Source of the DNA: Enoplolaimus lenunculus
Taxonomy: Eukaryota > Nematoda > Enoplea > Enoplida > Thoracostomopsidae
DNA: 64,000 bases
Reading direction: 5' to 3'
NCBI GenBank assembly: GCA_030248215.1
Contig: JASANG010002567.1
Location: forward strand, 62,001 to 126,000
Below, in pieces: positions 1-12,392 of the stretch. Position numbers and translations under genes: made by a program. Positions within the stretch are counted from its first letter, which is position 1, and the number at the start of each line of letters is the position of its first letter. Below the pieces are notes generated by a model that saw only the letters and a program-made list of their open reading frames with translations, was not told the DNA's origin and made no database searches.

Positions 1-226
1 AAAATTTAAGTATATACGCTTTAAAGTTTAGAACTCAAAATATTTGGGCCTGGAGTCTTTTATGCGCTACAATTATAGGGATAATTGATATTTATGGGTT
101 CTAATTAGGGTTTAGGGACTCTATTCGCTTACGGACTCTTAATAAGGAGACGGACTCATATTGATTGGTACTCAAAATGAAGACACCCTCTTATTACCCC
201 GCCCCCTGTTATTCGGGTCACTACAG
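1..226 (+). mobile_element. MITE family F1, right half, cut by the window edge
   Basis: The right end reads GGGTCACTACAG followed by TA. Positions 1-226 match the right half of the F1 copy at 28502-28944, with shared blocks such as TTTATGCGCTACAATTA and the GGTTTAGGGACTC stretch. F1 elements end in the inverted repeat CTGTAGTGACCCGAATAAG and sit between TA dinucleotides, as in the Tc1/mariner superfamily. It has no coding capacity. Confidence 0.7.
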
Positions 227-2897
227 TATACGTATATAGTATGACACTTGTCCCGAATCACACGTTAAACCTGGAAATGCAAGAATGCTTCCTGTTATTA
301 GCCATAGTCGAAAGTGGACTCTGTCGAGAACGAAATGTAACTTTTGTCGTTCAGAACCTGGATGTTATAAAACTTGTAAATAAAACAAAAATCTAAGTTC
401 ATATAGATTTTTAAGACTAATCTCATATTTCTATGTTGCAATTTTTGCAGCAACAACAAACCTCCGTTGTGTTTCAATTAAAACTGAACCGAACCGAATT
501 TTAGTTTCGCAACTTTTCAATTTGAATTTTTAATTTGAACGATGGAAATTTTAAAATCCCAGATATCTAAAATTGTTCCGACCTTTGAAGCCGGATTTTT
601 ACTGTCAAAATAATTTGTAAAACTTTTAGTTTTATTTTTCAACTCTCATGAGAATTTTAGACCTAAAAATTCGCCAGCCAAACGTCCTTTGAAAGCGGAT
701 TTTTACAGTAAATAAATTTTAAAACTTTTCAATTTTTGAGTACAAACAACAATTTGTGACCTAAAAATAATTAGATCCGAATATAAATTCAAAATGTATA
801 GCAGGAAGCTGACTATCCTCATATCGTTTAAAGTTATGATGGTCACTTTTGAACCGAACGAAAAGTATAGCTTTGACCGCGCCCGGTATGAATCCGCCCA
901 GAGTCTTCATACACAGATGGCTAGGCTACGTACGCTCCGGATACAATACGCAGACATAAATGAACCAGAGTATGGCGCAAATCAACTGAAGCTACGAAAT
1001 ACAAGTCAAATACAGTTGAGACAGACATTAATTTTTACCAGAAACCGATATCCAGTTACGACACCACGATAGTTGAACATACTTTGATGAATATGTCTCA
1101 AGTACCTGAGCCCATAAGAAATCTTCTGCAATTCTATAGTTTCACTGCACTGCAAATTCCAAGTATAAGCTACTTAAATAACTCAACTAGAAAGTTAGTT
1201 ATTTCTGAGTTAACAGTATACATTAACCGCTATGGGTGGCGTTGTTTCGTACGCTGAGTTAGTTGATTCCGAGTGAGTTGAATTTATTAACCCAGAATGA
1301 GTTTTATGAACTTAGAATTCTGAGTTCTGAAAGGCCTAACTCAGACTAAAAGATTCAATGCATTCTGAGTTAAAATCAACTCGCTGGAATTTACAGTTTA
1401 AGTGGAATTGAAAGAAAAAGAAATGTATTTGTTTTTAGACCCACTTAAATTTACTGATTATCAGTTACTTAAAATAAGAAAGATGTAATCTAAATTTTGC
1501 TGATAAATCTTAAAACAATGCAAGTTCATAACTAAAATAACGACACAAAATGGCGAATAAAGTTAAAACAAAGCAGTTTTAAGCTATTCACACTATAAAC
1601 ATTCGTTAACTTTCAGCTGATTGACTCTTAAAATAAGCGACATTAAAATATTTAAAACAACGGGTTGCTGTAAATATGATTCGCTTAAAATATAAAAATG
1701 TTTGTGTTATTTTTAACAAGTAATTTGTGAAATCAAACTTAAAATTTGTCATCTCCTGTAAAAATGGCCAAATTAATAGATATTTTAATTCTTTTGTGTT
1801 TTGTACCATTGAAAACTATGGATGATTTTAAATTTATAACGCGTCTTTTGTTAGCCTTGAGGCATATTTTAACGGATCTTAACGTTAGGTTTACTGCACA
1901 AGCAGCTTAATATAGATAGGAGCTGCATGCGACCTGCGGGTAAATGCGGCCGGGTAAGAAAATTTTGCCACAGATATAACTGCGGGTAAACAATGATAAA
2001 GCGCAAGTGAAAATTTGTGATTCTTTACCTACTATAGTGACCTGAATAAGAGGTGGGGCAATAAGAGGGGTCCCCGTGTTGAGTCTTAATAAATTGGTGT
2101 CCGTATACCTAATACGAGTCCGTAAGCGGATAGTCCCTAAACCCTTATTAGAGTCCATAAATGTTAATTATCACTAATTGTAGCGCATAAATGATTCCAG
2201 GATCAAATAAAATGGAGTTCGAAATTTTATAGCGTACTCAAGATTTGAAAGCTCATTCCTAAGTGTAACTTTCATTATCGCTTAAGCTTTTTATACAAGA
2301 CAAATAAACGTTGAATTCAACGGATAGTTGCAGTACCGGATATATCAGTAACGAAGGGTGGCGGAGCGTGGGTTAAAAATAAATAACAGTCCGTAACGGA
2401 ATAACAGGGGAGGTACCGGCTGTAGAGGCCAAATAAGTATTAGTCCGCCCCTTATTCGGGTCACTACAGTACCTACACGCATCCGTGAACGATGCCACAT
2501 GGTACTGACTCACACGCACGGACCGCGCCGTACGACAAGTATAACATTACTTGCACAATGTTAACGAATGTGCCCCGCAAACCAAAATTCTGGCTATTGA
2601 CAACCATACGGGTAACAAAACGACAAACACCTGAGGTTTAACTATGTTATGAACCCCGACGTCTATGTTGTTTTACTTATATATGGAATAACGGTTGGTT
2701 CTTAATGTATAAAGGTACAAAGGTCTGCATTTGACTCAAGTAGAAAATCGACTTGTATTAACGGTAGAATTTTTGCCAGACGTTTCGGCAACTTCAGTAG
2801 TGGCATTTTAGTGTAGCTAAAGGTAGTGCCGTACTGTCGTGCAGCAAGTCTCTTTGTGTAACTTTTGAGCAATTTTTGAAGTTTTTGATTGTGATTA
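227..2897 (+). repeat. Satellite-flanking block, forward copy 1
   Basis: This is non-coding AT-rich DNA. From about 714 onward it is repeated nearly base for base at 10258-12392. Its part 1836-2897 is also present in reverse complement at 9221-10257. Inside lies an F1 MITE (2032-2469) and, at about 1190-1390, a stretch rich in short gagtt/aactc inverted repeats. The short open frames here (for example 1606-1809 minus) recur only because the block is duplicated; none looks like a protein. No similarity to anything else is seen in 227-713. Confidence 0.8.
2032..2469 (-). mobile_element. MITE family F1, full-length copy
   Basis: Terminal inverted repeats CTATAGTGACCTGAATAAG (left) and CTTATTCGGGTCACTACAG (right) are flanked by TA at 2030-2031 and 2470-2471. 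It is 438 bp long, has no ORF, and is reversed relative to the copy at 28502-28944. The same insertion is present in the other two copies of the flank (9632-10062 and 11550-11987). Confidence 0.8.
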
Positions 2898-5800
2898 CTT
2901 AAAAAGACGCGTAATAAGTAACTTTTGGCCACATTGCGGAAAAATTCATAAATTTCATTAAAAGACGCGCAATAAGTAACTTTTGGCCACATTGCGGAAA
3001 ATTTTCTTAAATTTCATAAGACGCGCAATAAGTAACTTTTGGCCACATTGCGGAAAAATTTCTTAAATTTTATAAAAAGACGCGTAATAACTAACTTTTG
3101 GCCACATTGCGGAAAAATTTCTTAAATTTTATAAAAAAGACGCGTAATAAGTAACTTTTTGCCATATTGCGGAAAAATTTCTTAAATTTTATAAAAAGAC
3201 GCGTAATAAGTAACTTTTGGCCATATTGCGGAAAAATTTCTTAAATTTCATAAAAAGACGCGTAATAAGTAACTTTTGGCCACATTGCGGAAAAATTTCT
3301 TAATTTTTATAAAAAGACGCGTAATAACTAACTTTTGGCCACATTGCGGAAAAATTTCTTAAATTTTATAAAAAAGACGCGTAATAAGTAACTTTTGGCC
3401 ATATTGCGGAAAAATTTCTTAAATTTTATAAAAAGACGCGTAATAAGTAACTTTTGGCCATATTGCGGAAAAATTTCTTAAATTTTATAAAAAGACGCGT
3501 AATAAGTAACTTTTGGCCACATTGCGGAAAAATTTCTTAATTTTTATAAAAAGACGCGTAATAACTAACTTTTGGCCACATTGCGGAAAAATTTCTTAAA
3601 TTTTATAAAAAGACGCGTAATAACTAACTTTTGGCCACATTGCGGAAAAATTTCTTAAATTTTATAAAAAAGACGCGTAATAACTAACTTTTGGCCACAT
3701 TGCGGAAAAATTTCTTAAATTTTATAAAAAGACGCGTAATAACTAACTTTTGGCCATNTTGCGGAAAAATTTCTTAAATTTTATAAAAAGACGCGTAATA
3801 AGTAACTTTTGGCCACATTGCGGAAAAATTTCTTAAATTTTATAAAAAGACGCGTAATAAGTAACTTTTTGGCCATATTGCGGAAAAATTTCTTAAATTT
3901 CATAAAAAGACGCGTAATAAGTAACTTTTTGGCCACATTCGGAAAAATTTTAAATCCTAAAAAGACGCGTAATAACTAACTTTTGGCCACATTGCGGAAA
4001 AATTTCTTAATTTTTATAAAAAGACGCGTAATAACTAACTTTTGGCCACATTGCGGAAAAATTTCTTAAATTTTATAAAAAGACGCGTAATAAGTAACTT
4101 TTGGCCACATTGCGGAAAATTTTCTTAAATTTCATAAGACGCGCAATAAGTAACTTTTGGCCACATTGCGGAAAAATTTCTTAAATTTTATAAAAAGACG
4201 CGTAATAACTAACTTTTGGCCACATTGCGGAAAAATTTCTTAAATTTTATAAAAAAGACGCGTAATAAGTAACTTTTGGCCATATTGCGGAAAAATTTCC
4301 TTAAATTTTATAAAAAGACGCGTAATAAGTAACTTTTGGCCACATTGCGGAAAAATTTCTTAATTTTTATAAAAAGACGCGTAATAACTAACTTTTGGCC
4401 ACATTGCGGAAAAATTTCTTTAAATTTTATAAAAAGACGCGTAATTAGTAACTTTTTTGGCCACATTGCGGAAAAAATTTCTTAAATTTCATAAGACGCG
4501 CAATAAGTAACTTTTGGCCACATTGCGGAAAAATTTCTTAAATTTTATAAAAAGACGCGTAATAACTAACTTTTCGCCACATTGCGGAAAAATTTCTTAA
4601 ATTTTATGAGAAAAAGACGCGTAATAAGTAACTTTTGGCCATATTGCAGAAAAATTTCTTAAATTTTATAAAAAGACGCGTAATAAGTAACTTTTGGCCA
4701 TATTGCGGAAAAATTTCTTAAATTTCATAAAAAGACGCGTAATAAGTAACTTTTGGCCACATTGCGGAAAAATTTCTTAAATTTCATAAAAAGACGCGTA
4801 ATAAGTAACTTTTGGCCACATTGCGGAAAAATTTCTTAAATTTTATAAAAAGACGCGTAATAACTAACTTTTGGCCACATTGCCGCGGAAAAATTTCTTA
4901 AATTTTTATAAAAAAGACGCGTAATAAGTAACTTTTGGCCATATTGCGGAAAAATTTCTTAGGAATTTTATAAAAAGACGCGTAATAAGCCTAACTTTTG
5001 GCCATATTGCGGAAAAATTTCTTAAATTTCATAAAAAAAGACGCGTAATAAGTAACTTTTGGCCACATTGCGGAAAAATTTCTTAAATTTATTAAAAAAG
5101 ATACATAATAAGTAACTTTTGCATTGCGGAAAAATTTCTTTAAATTTTTATAAAAAGACACGTAATAACTAACTTTTGGCCATATTGCGGAAAAATTTTC
5201 TTAAATTTTATAAAAAAAACACATAATAAAAGTAACTTTTGGCCATATTGCGGAAAAATTTCTTTTAAATTTTATAAAAAGACGCGTAATAAGTAACTTT
5301 TGGCCATATTGCGGAAAAATTTCTTAAATTTCATAAAAAGACGCGTAATAAGTAACTTTTGGCCACATTGCGGAAAAATTTCTTAAATTTTATAAAAAGA
5401 CGCGTAAGAACTAACTTTTGGCCACATTGCGGAAAAATTTCTTAAATTTTATAAAAAAGACGCGCAATAAGTAACTTTTGGCCAAATTGCGGAAAAATTT
5501 CTTAAATTTTATAAAAAGACGCGTAATAAGTAACTTTTGGCCATATTGCGGAAAAATTTCTTAAATTTTATAAAAAGACGCGTAATAAGTAACTTTTGGC
5601 CACATTGCGGAAAAATTTCTTAAATTTTATAAAAAAGACGCGTAATAAGTAACTTTTGGCCATATTGCGGAAAAATTTCTTAAATTTTATAAAAAGACAC
5701 ATAATAACTAACTTTTTGCCATATAGAAAAATATCTTAAATTTCATAAAAAGACGCGTAATAACTAACTTTTGGCCACATTGCGGAAAAATTTCTTAAAT

Positions 5801-6750
5801 TTTATAAAAAGACGCGTAATAACTAACTTTTGGCCACATTGCGGAAAAATTTCTTAAATTTTATAAAAAGACGCGTAATAACTAACTTTTGGCCACATGG
5901 GGAAAAATTTTAAAATTTTATAAAAAGACCGTAAAACTAACTTTTGGCCACATTGCGAAAAATTCTAAATTTTATAAAAAGACACATAATAACTAACTTT
6001 TGGCCATATTGTGGAAAAATTTCTTAAATTTTATAAAAAGACGCGTAATAAGTAACTTTTGGCCATATTGCGGAAAAATATTTTAATTTTATAAAAAAAC
6101 ACGTAATAAGTAACTTTTTGGCCACATTCGGAAAAATTTCTTAATTTTTATAAAAAGACCGTAATCCCTTTGCGCGGAAAAATTTCTTAAATTTTATAAA
6201 AAGACGCGTAATAACTAACTTTTGGCCACATTGCGGAAAAATTTCTTAAATTTTATAAAAAGACGCGTAATAAGTAACTTTTTGCCACATTGCGAAAAAA
6301 TTTCTTAAATTTTATAAAAAGATCCGCGTAATAACTAACTTTTGGCCACATTGCGGAAAAATTTTCTTAAATTTTTATAAAAAGACGCGTAATAACTAAC
6401 TTTTGGCCACATTGCGGAAAAATTTCTTAAATTTTATAAAAAGACGCGTAATAACTAACTTTTTTGCCACAATGAGAAAAAAATTTCTTAAATTTTATAA
6501 AAAGACGCGTAATAACTAACTTTTGGCCACATTGCAGAAAAATTTCTTAAATTTTATAAAAAGACGCGTAATAACTAACTTCTGGCCACATTGCGGAAAA
6601 ATTTCTTAAATTTTATAAAAAAGACGCGTAATAACTAACTTTTGGCCATATTGCGGAAAAATTATTTAAATTTTATAAAAAGACGCGTAATAACTAACTT
6701 TTGGCCATATTGGAAAATTTCTTAAATTTCCGCTTAAAAAGACGCATAAT
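2898..6750 (+). repeat. 59-bp satellite array, forward (about 65 monomers)
   Basis: Tandem 59-bp monomers run roughly as GACGCGTAATAA, CTAACTTTTGGCCAC, ATTGCGGAAAAATTTC, then TTAAATTTTATAAAAA. Most monomers carry the palindrome ACGCGT. The main variants are GTAAC for CTAAC and CATATTG for CACATTG. Monomers are regular up to about 5050 and more ragged (small indels, lost blocks) from about 5100 to 6750. One unresolved base lies at 3758. No gene is present. Confidence 0.95.
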
Positions 6751-9220
6751 AAGCTTTGGCCAAGCTTATTACGCGTCTTTTTATTAAATTTAGAAATTTT
6801 TTCGCAATATGGCCAAAAGTTACTTATTACGCTTTTTTTATAAAATTTAAGAAATTTTTCCGCATACTCGCAATTGGCCAAAAGTTACTTATTACGCGTC
6901 TTTTTATAATATTTAAGAAATTTTTCCGCAATGTGGCCAAAAGTTAGTTATTTTCGCGTCTTTTTGAAATGAGAAATATTTTTTAATTAAATAAATTAGG
7001 GCCCAAAAGTATTAGTTTTGAGGTGGCGAACGAGTTATTAGGCGTCTTTTTATAAAAATTAAGAAATTTTTCCGCAATCGTGGCCAAAAGTTACTTATTA
7101 CGCGTCTTTTTATAAAAATTAAGAAATTTTTCCGCAATGTGGCCAAAAGTTAGTTATTACGCTTCTTTTTTTATAAAATTTAAGAAATTTTTTTCCGCAA
7201 TGTGCCAACAGTTACTTATTACGCTTCTTTTTATAAAATTTAAGTTTTTTTCCTCTGGCAAAATTTTTTCCGTCTCTCCAATCAAATTTATTTTCTTACG
7301 CGTCTTTTTCCTCTTTATAACATTTAAGAATTTTTCCGCAATGTGGCCAAAAGTTAGTTATTGCGCGTCTTTTTTATGAAATTTAAGAAATTTTTCGGAT
7401 ATGGCAAAAAGTTACTTTACGCGTCTTTTTATGAAATTTAAGAAATTTTTCCGCAATAGTGGCCGAAAAGTTAGTTATTACGCGTCTTTTTATAAAATTT
7501 AAAAATTTTTCCGCAATGTGGCCAAAAGTTAGTTATTACGCGTCTCTTTTTATAAAATTTAAGAAATTTTTCGCAATGTGGCCAAAAGTTACTTATTACG
7601 CGTCTTTTTATAAAATTTAAGAAATTTTTCGCACTATGGCCAAAAGTTACTTATTACGCGTCTTTTTATAAAATTTAAGAAATTTTTCCGCAATGTGGGC
7701 CAAAAGTTAGTTATTACGCGTCTTTTTATAAAATTTAAGAAATTTTTCCGCAATGTGGCCAAAAGTTACTTATTTTACGCGTCTTTTTTATAAAATTTAA
7801 AAATTTTTTTCGCACTATGGCCAAAAGTTACTTATTACGCTTCTTTTTTTTTTTTATAAAATTTAAGAAATTTTTTTCCATTGGCCAAAAGTTAGTTATT
7901 ACCCGTTCTTTTTATAAATTTAGAATTTTCCTCTGCTGGCCGAAAACTTTTATTACGCGTCTTTTTATAAAATTTAAGAAATTTTTCCGCAATGTGGCCA
8001 AAAGTTAGTTATTACGCGTCTTTTTATAAAAATTAAGAAATTTTTCCGCAATGTGGCCAAAAGTTACTTATTACGCGTCTTTTTATAAAATTTAAGAAAT
8101 TTTTCACCCCTCTTTTAAACTTTCTCCAAATCCTCTTTAAGCCCAATTTCCGCTTTTTTTTTGAAATATGTGGCCAAAAGTTACTTATTACGCGTCTCTT
8201 TTTTATGAAATTTAAGAAATTTTTCGCAATATGGCCAAAAGTTACTTATTACGCGTCTTTTTATAAAATTTAAGAAATTTTTCCGCAATATGGCCAAAAG
8301 TTACTTATTACGCGTCTTTTTTATAAAATTTAAGAAATTTTTCCGCAATGTGGCCAAAAGTTAGTTATTACGCGTCTTTTTATAAAATTTAAGAAATTTT
8401 TCCGCAAAAGTAGTTATTAGTTTTATAATTTAGAAATTTTTCTTCTTGCAAAAAAGTCTTATTTTTTTTTAACTTTAAAATTTTCTTATCAAAATTATTA
8501 GCTTTAAAATTTCAATGTGGCCAAAAGTTAGTTATTACGCGTCTTTTTATGAAATTTAAGAAATTTTTCCGAATGTGGCCAAAAGTTACTTATTACGCGT
8601 CTTTTTATAAAATTTAAGAAATTTTTCCGCAATATGGCCAAAAGTTACTTATTACGCGTCTTTTTATAAAAATTTTTCCGCAATATGGCCAAAAGTTACT
8701 TACCCCTTACGCGTCTTTTTTATAAAATTTAAGAAATTTTTTCCGACAACCCTGCTTTTTGCGTCTTTATGAAATTTAAGAATTTTAATATCGCCAACTC
8801 TCTTCCTTTTTTTATAAAATTTAAGAAATTTTTTCGCAATGTGGCCAAAAGTTACTTATTACGCTTCTTTTTATAAAAATTAAGAAATTTTTCAATCTGC
8901 CAAAAGTTACTTATTACGCGTCTTTTTATAAAATTTAAGAAATTTTTCCGCAATATGGCCAAAAGTTACTTATTACGCGTCTTTTTTTATAAAATTTAAG
9001 AAATTTTTCCGCAATGTGGCCAAAAGTTAGTTATTACGCGTCTTTTTATAAAATTTAAGAAATTTTTCCGCAATGTGGCCAAAAGTTACTTATTGCGCGT
9101 CTTATGAAATTTAAGAAAATTTTCGCAATGTGGCCAAAAGTTACTTATTGCGCGTCTTTTTATGAAATTTAGGAATTTTTCCGCAATGTGGCCAAAAGTT
9201 ACTTATTACACGTCTTTTTG
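6751..9220 (-). repeat. 59-bp satellite array, inverted (about 40 monomers)
   Basis: This is the same 59-bp monomer in reverse complement (TTACGCGTCTTTTTATAAAA and so on). The switch point is a palindrome around 6740-6785, where GACGCATAATAAGCTT faces AAGCTTATTACGCGTC across a TGGCC core. This section is the most eroded, with many short T- or C-rich insertions, for example at 8105-8160, 8400-8510 and 8745-8815. Frames such as 7137-7379 are satellite read-through, not genes. Confidence 0.93.
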
Positions 9221-10257
9221 AAGTAATCACAATCGGAAACTTCAAAAATTGCTCAAAAGTTACACAAAGAGACTGCTGCACGACAGTACGGCACTACCTT
9301 TAGCCTATGAAGTTGCCGAAGCGTCTGGCAAAAATTCTACCGTTAATACAAGTCGATTTTCTACTTGAGTCAAATGCAGACCTTTGTACCTTTATACATT
9401 AAGCACCAACAGTTATTCTATATATAAGTAAAACAACATAGGACGTTGGGGTCATAACATCATTAAACCTAGGTGTTTGTCGTTTTGTTACCGTATGGTT
9501 GTCAATAGCCAGAATTTTGGTTTGCGGGGCACATTCGTTAAAATTGTGCAAGTAATGTTAACTGGTCGTACGGCGCGGTCCGTGCGTGTGAGTCAGTACC
9601 ATGTGGCACCGTTCACGGATGCGTGTAGGTACTGTAGTGACCCGAATAGGGGCGGACTATACTTATTTGGCCTCTCCAGCCGGGTACCTCCCCTGTTATT
9701 CCGTTACGGACTGTTATTTATTTTTAACCCACGCTCCGCCACCCTTCGTTACTGATATATCCGGTACTGACTATCCGTTGAATTCAACGTTTATTTTCTT
9801 GTATAAAAAGCTTAAGCGATAATGAAAGTTACACTTAGATGAGCTCAAATCTTGGTGCGCTATAAAATTTCGAACTCCTTATTTTTGATCCTGGAATCAT
9901 TTATGCGCTACAATTAGTGATAATTAACATTTATGGGACTCTAATAAGGGTTTAGGGACTATCCGCTTACGGACTCGTATTAGGTATACGGACACCAATT
10001 TATTAGAGACTCAACACGGGGACCCCCTCTTATTGCCCCACCTCTTATTCAGGTCACTATAGTAGGGTAAAGAATCACAAATTTTCACTTGCGCTTTATC
10101 ATTGTTTACCCGCAGTTATATCTGTGGCCAAATTTTCTTACCCGGCCGCATTTACCGCAGGTCGCATGCAGCTCCTATTATATTAAGCTGCTTGTGCATA
10201 AACCTAACGTTAAGATCCGTTAAAATATGCCTCAAGGCTAACAAAAGACGCGTTATA
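9221..10257 (-). repeat. Satellite-flanking block, inverted copy
   Basis: This is the reverse complement of 1836-2897, including the embedded F1 MITE (9632-10062). It stops at about 10257 in ACGCGTTATAAATTTTAAAA, where a forward copy begins. The shared ATAAATTTTAAAA at the join could be microhomology from the rearrangement. Confidence 0.88.
9632..10062 (+). mobile_element. MITE family F1, copy inside the inverted flank
   Basis: It begins CTGTAGTGACCCGAATAGG after TA (9630-9631) and ends TTCAGGTCACTATAG before TA (10063-10064). It is 431 bp. It is the inverted counterpart of 2032-2469, so it was carried by the duplication and did not insert independently. Confidence 0.8.
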
Positions 10258-12392
10258 AATTTTAAAACTTTAGTTTTTGAGTACAAACAACAATTTGTGA
10301 CCAAAAAATTAGATCCATAGAAATCAAATGATAGCAGGAACTACTATCCTATGTTTAATATATGATGGTCACTTTTTCGGAGGAAAAGAAGCTGACGGCC
10401 CGGTATAGAATCCGCCCAGAGTCTTCATACACAGATGGCTAGGCTACGTACGCTCCGGATACAATACGCAGACATAAATGAACCAGAGTATGGCGCAAAT
10501 CAACTGAAGCTACGAAATACAAGTCAAATACAGTTGAGACAGACATTAATTTTTACCAGATACCGATATCCAGTTACGACACCACGATAGTTGAACATAC
10601 TTTGATGAATATGTCTCAAGTACCTGAGCCCATAAGAAATCTTCTGCAATTCTATAGTTTCACTGCACTGCAAATTCCAAGTATAAGCTACTTAAATAAC
10701 TCAACTAGAAAGTTAGTTATTTCTGAGTTAACAGTATACATTAACCGCTATGGGTGGCGTTGTTTCGTACGCTGAGTTAGTTGATTCCGAGTGAGTTGAA
10801 TTTATTAACCCAGAATGAGTTTTATGAACTTAGAATTCTGAGTTCTGAAAGGCCTAACTCAGACTAAAAGATTCAATGCATTCTGAGTTAAAATCAACTC
10901 GCTGGAATTTACAGTTTAAGTGGAATTGAAAGAAAAAGAAATGTATTTGTTTTTAGACCCACTTAAATTTACTGATTATCAGTTACTTAAAATAAGAAAG
11001 ATGTAATCTAAACTTTGCTGATAAATCTTAAAACAATGCAAGTTCATAACTAAAATAACGACAAAAAATGGCGAATAAAGTTAAAACAAAGCAGTTTTAA
11101 GCTATTCACACTATAAACATTCGTTAACTTTCAGCTGATTGACTCTTAAAATAAGCGACATTAAAATATTTAAAACAACGGGTTGCTGTAAATATGATTC
11201 GCTTAAAATATAAAAATGTTTGTGTTATTTTTAACAAGTAATTTGTGAAATCAAACTTAAAATTTGTCATCTCCTGTAAAAATGGCCAAATTAATAGATA
11301 TTTTAATTCTTTTGTGTTTTGTACCATTGAAAACTATGGATGATTTTAAATTTATAACGCGTCTTTTGTTAGCCTTGAGGCATATTTTAACGGATCTTAA
11401 CGTTAGGTTTACTGCACAAGCAGCTTAATATAGATAGGAGCTGCATGCGACCTGCGGGTAAATGCGGCCGGGTAAGAAAATTTTGACACAGATATAACTG
11501 CGGGTAAACAATGATAAAGCGCAAGTGAAAATTTGTGATTCTTTACCTACTATAGTGACCTGAATAAGAGGTGGGGCAATAAGAGGGGTCCCCGTGTTGA
11601 GTCTCAATAAATTGGTGTCCGTATACCTAATACGAGTCCGTAAGCGGATAGTCCCTAAACCCTAATTAGAGTCCATAAATGTTAATTATCACTAATTGTA
11701 GCGCATAAATGATTCCAGGATCAAATAAAATGGAGTTCGAAATTTTATAGCGTACTCAAGATTTGAAAGCTCATTCCTAAGTGTAACTTTCATTATCGCT
11801 TAAGCTTTTTATACAAGACAAATAAACGTTGAATTCAACGGATAGTTGCAGTACCGGATATATCAGCAACGAAGGGTGGCGGAGCGTGGGTTAAAAATAA
11901 ATAACAGTCCGTAACGGAATAACAGGGGAGGTACCGGCTGTAGAGGCCAAATAAGTATTAGTCCGCCCCTTATTCGGGTCACTACAGTACCTACACGCAT
12001 CCGTGAACGGTGCCACATGGTACTGACTCACACGCACGGACCGCGCCGTACGACAAGTATAACATTACTTGCACAATTTTAACGAATGTGCCCCGCAAAC
12101 CAAAATTCTGGCTATTGACAACCATACGGGTAACAAAACGACAAACACCTGAGGTTTAACTATGTTATGACCCCGACGTCTATGTTGTTTTACTTATATA
12201 TGGAATAACGGTTGGTTCTTAATGTATAAAGGTACAAAGGTCTGCATTTGACTCAAGTAGAAAATCGACTTGTATTAACGGTAGAATTTTTGCCAGACGT
12301 TTCGGCAACTTCAGTAGCTAAAGGTAGTGCCGTACTGTCGTGCAGCAGGTCTCTTTGTGTAACTTTTGAGCAATTTTTGAAGTTTTTGATTG
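10258..12392 (+). repeat. Satellite-flanking block, forward copy 2
   Basis: Near-identical to about 714-2897. Visible differences are a rearranged stretch at 10320-10410, a missing 16 bp near 12317, and scattered substitutions. It contains the third copy of the same F1 insertion. No gene is present. Confidence 0.9.
11550..11987 (-). mobile_element. MITE family F1, copy inside forward flank 2
   Basis: It is 438 bp, with TA on both sides (11548-11549, 11988-11989) and the same terminal repeats as 2032-2469. Confidence 0.8.

Noticed and set aside
6666-9220. Several 60-80-codon frames with FKKFF-type repeats
   Set aside because: Satellite monomers read through; they change frame with every indel.
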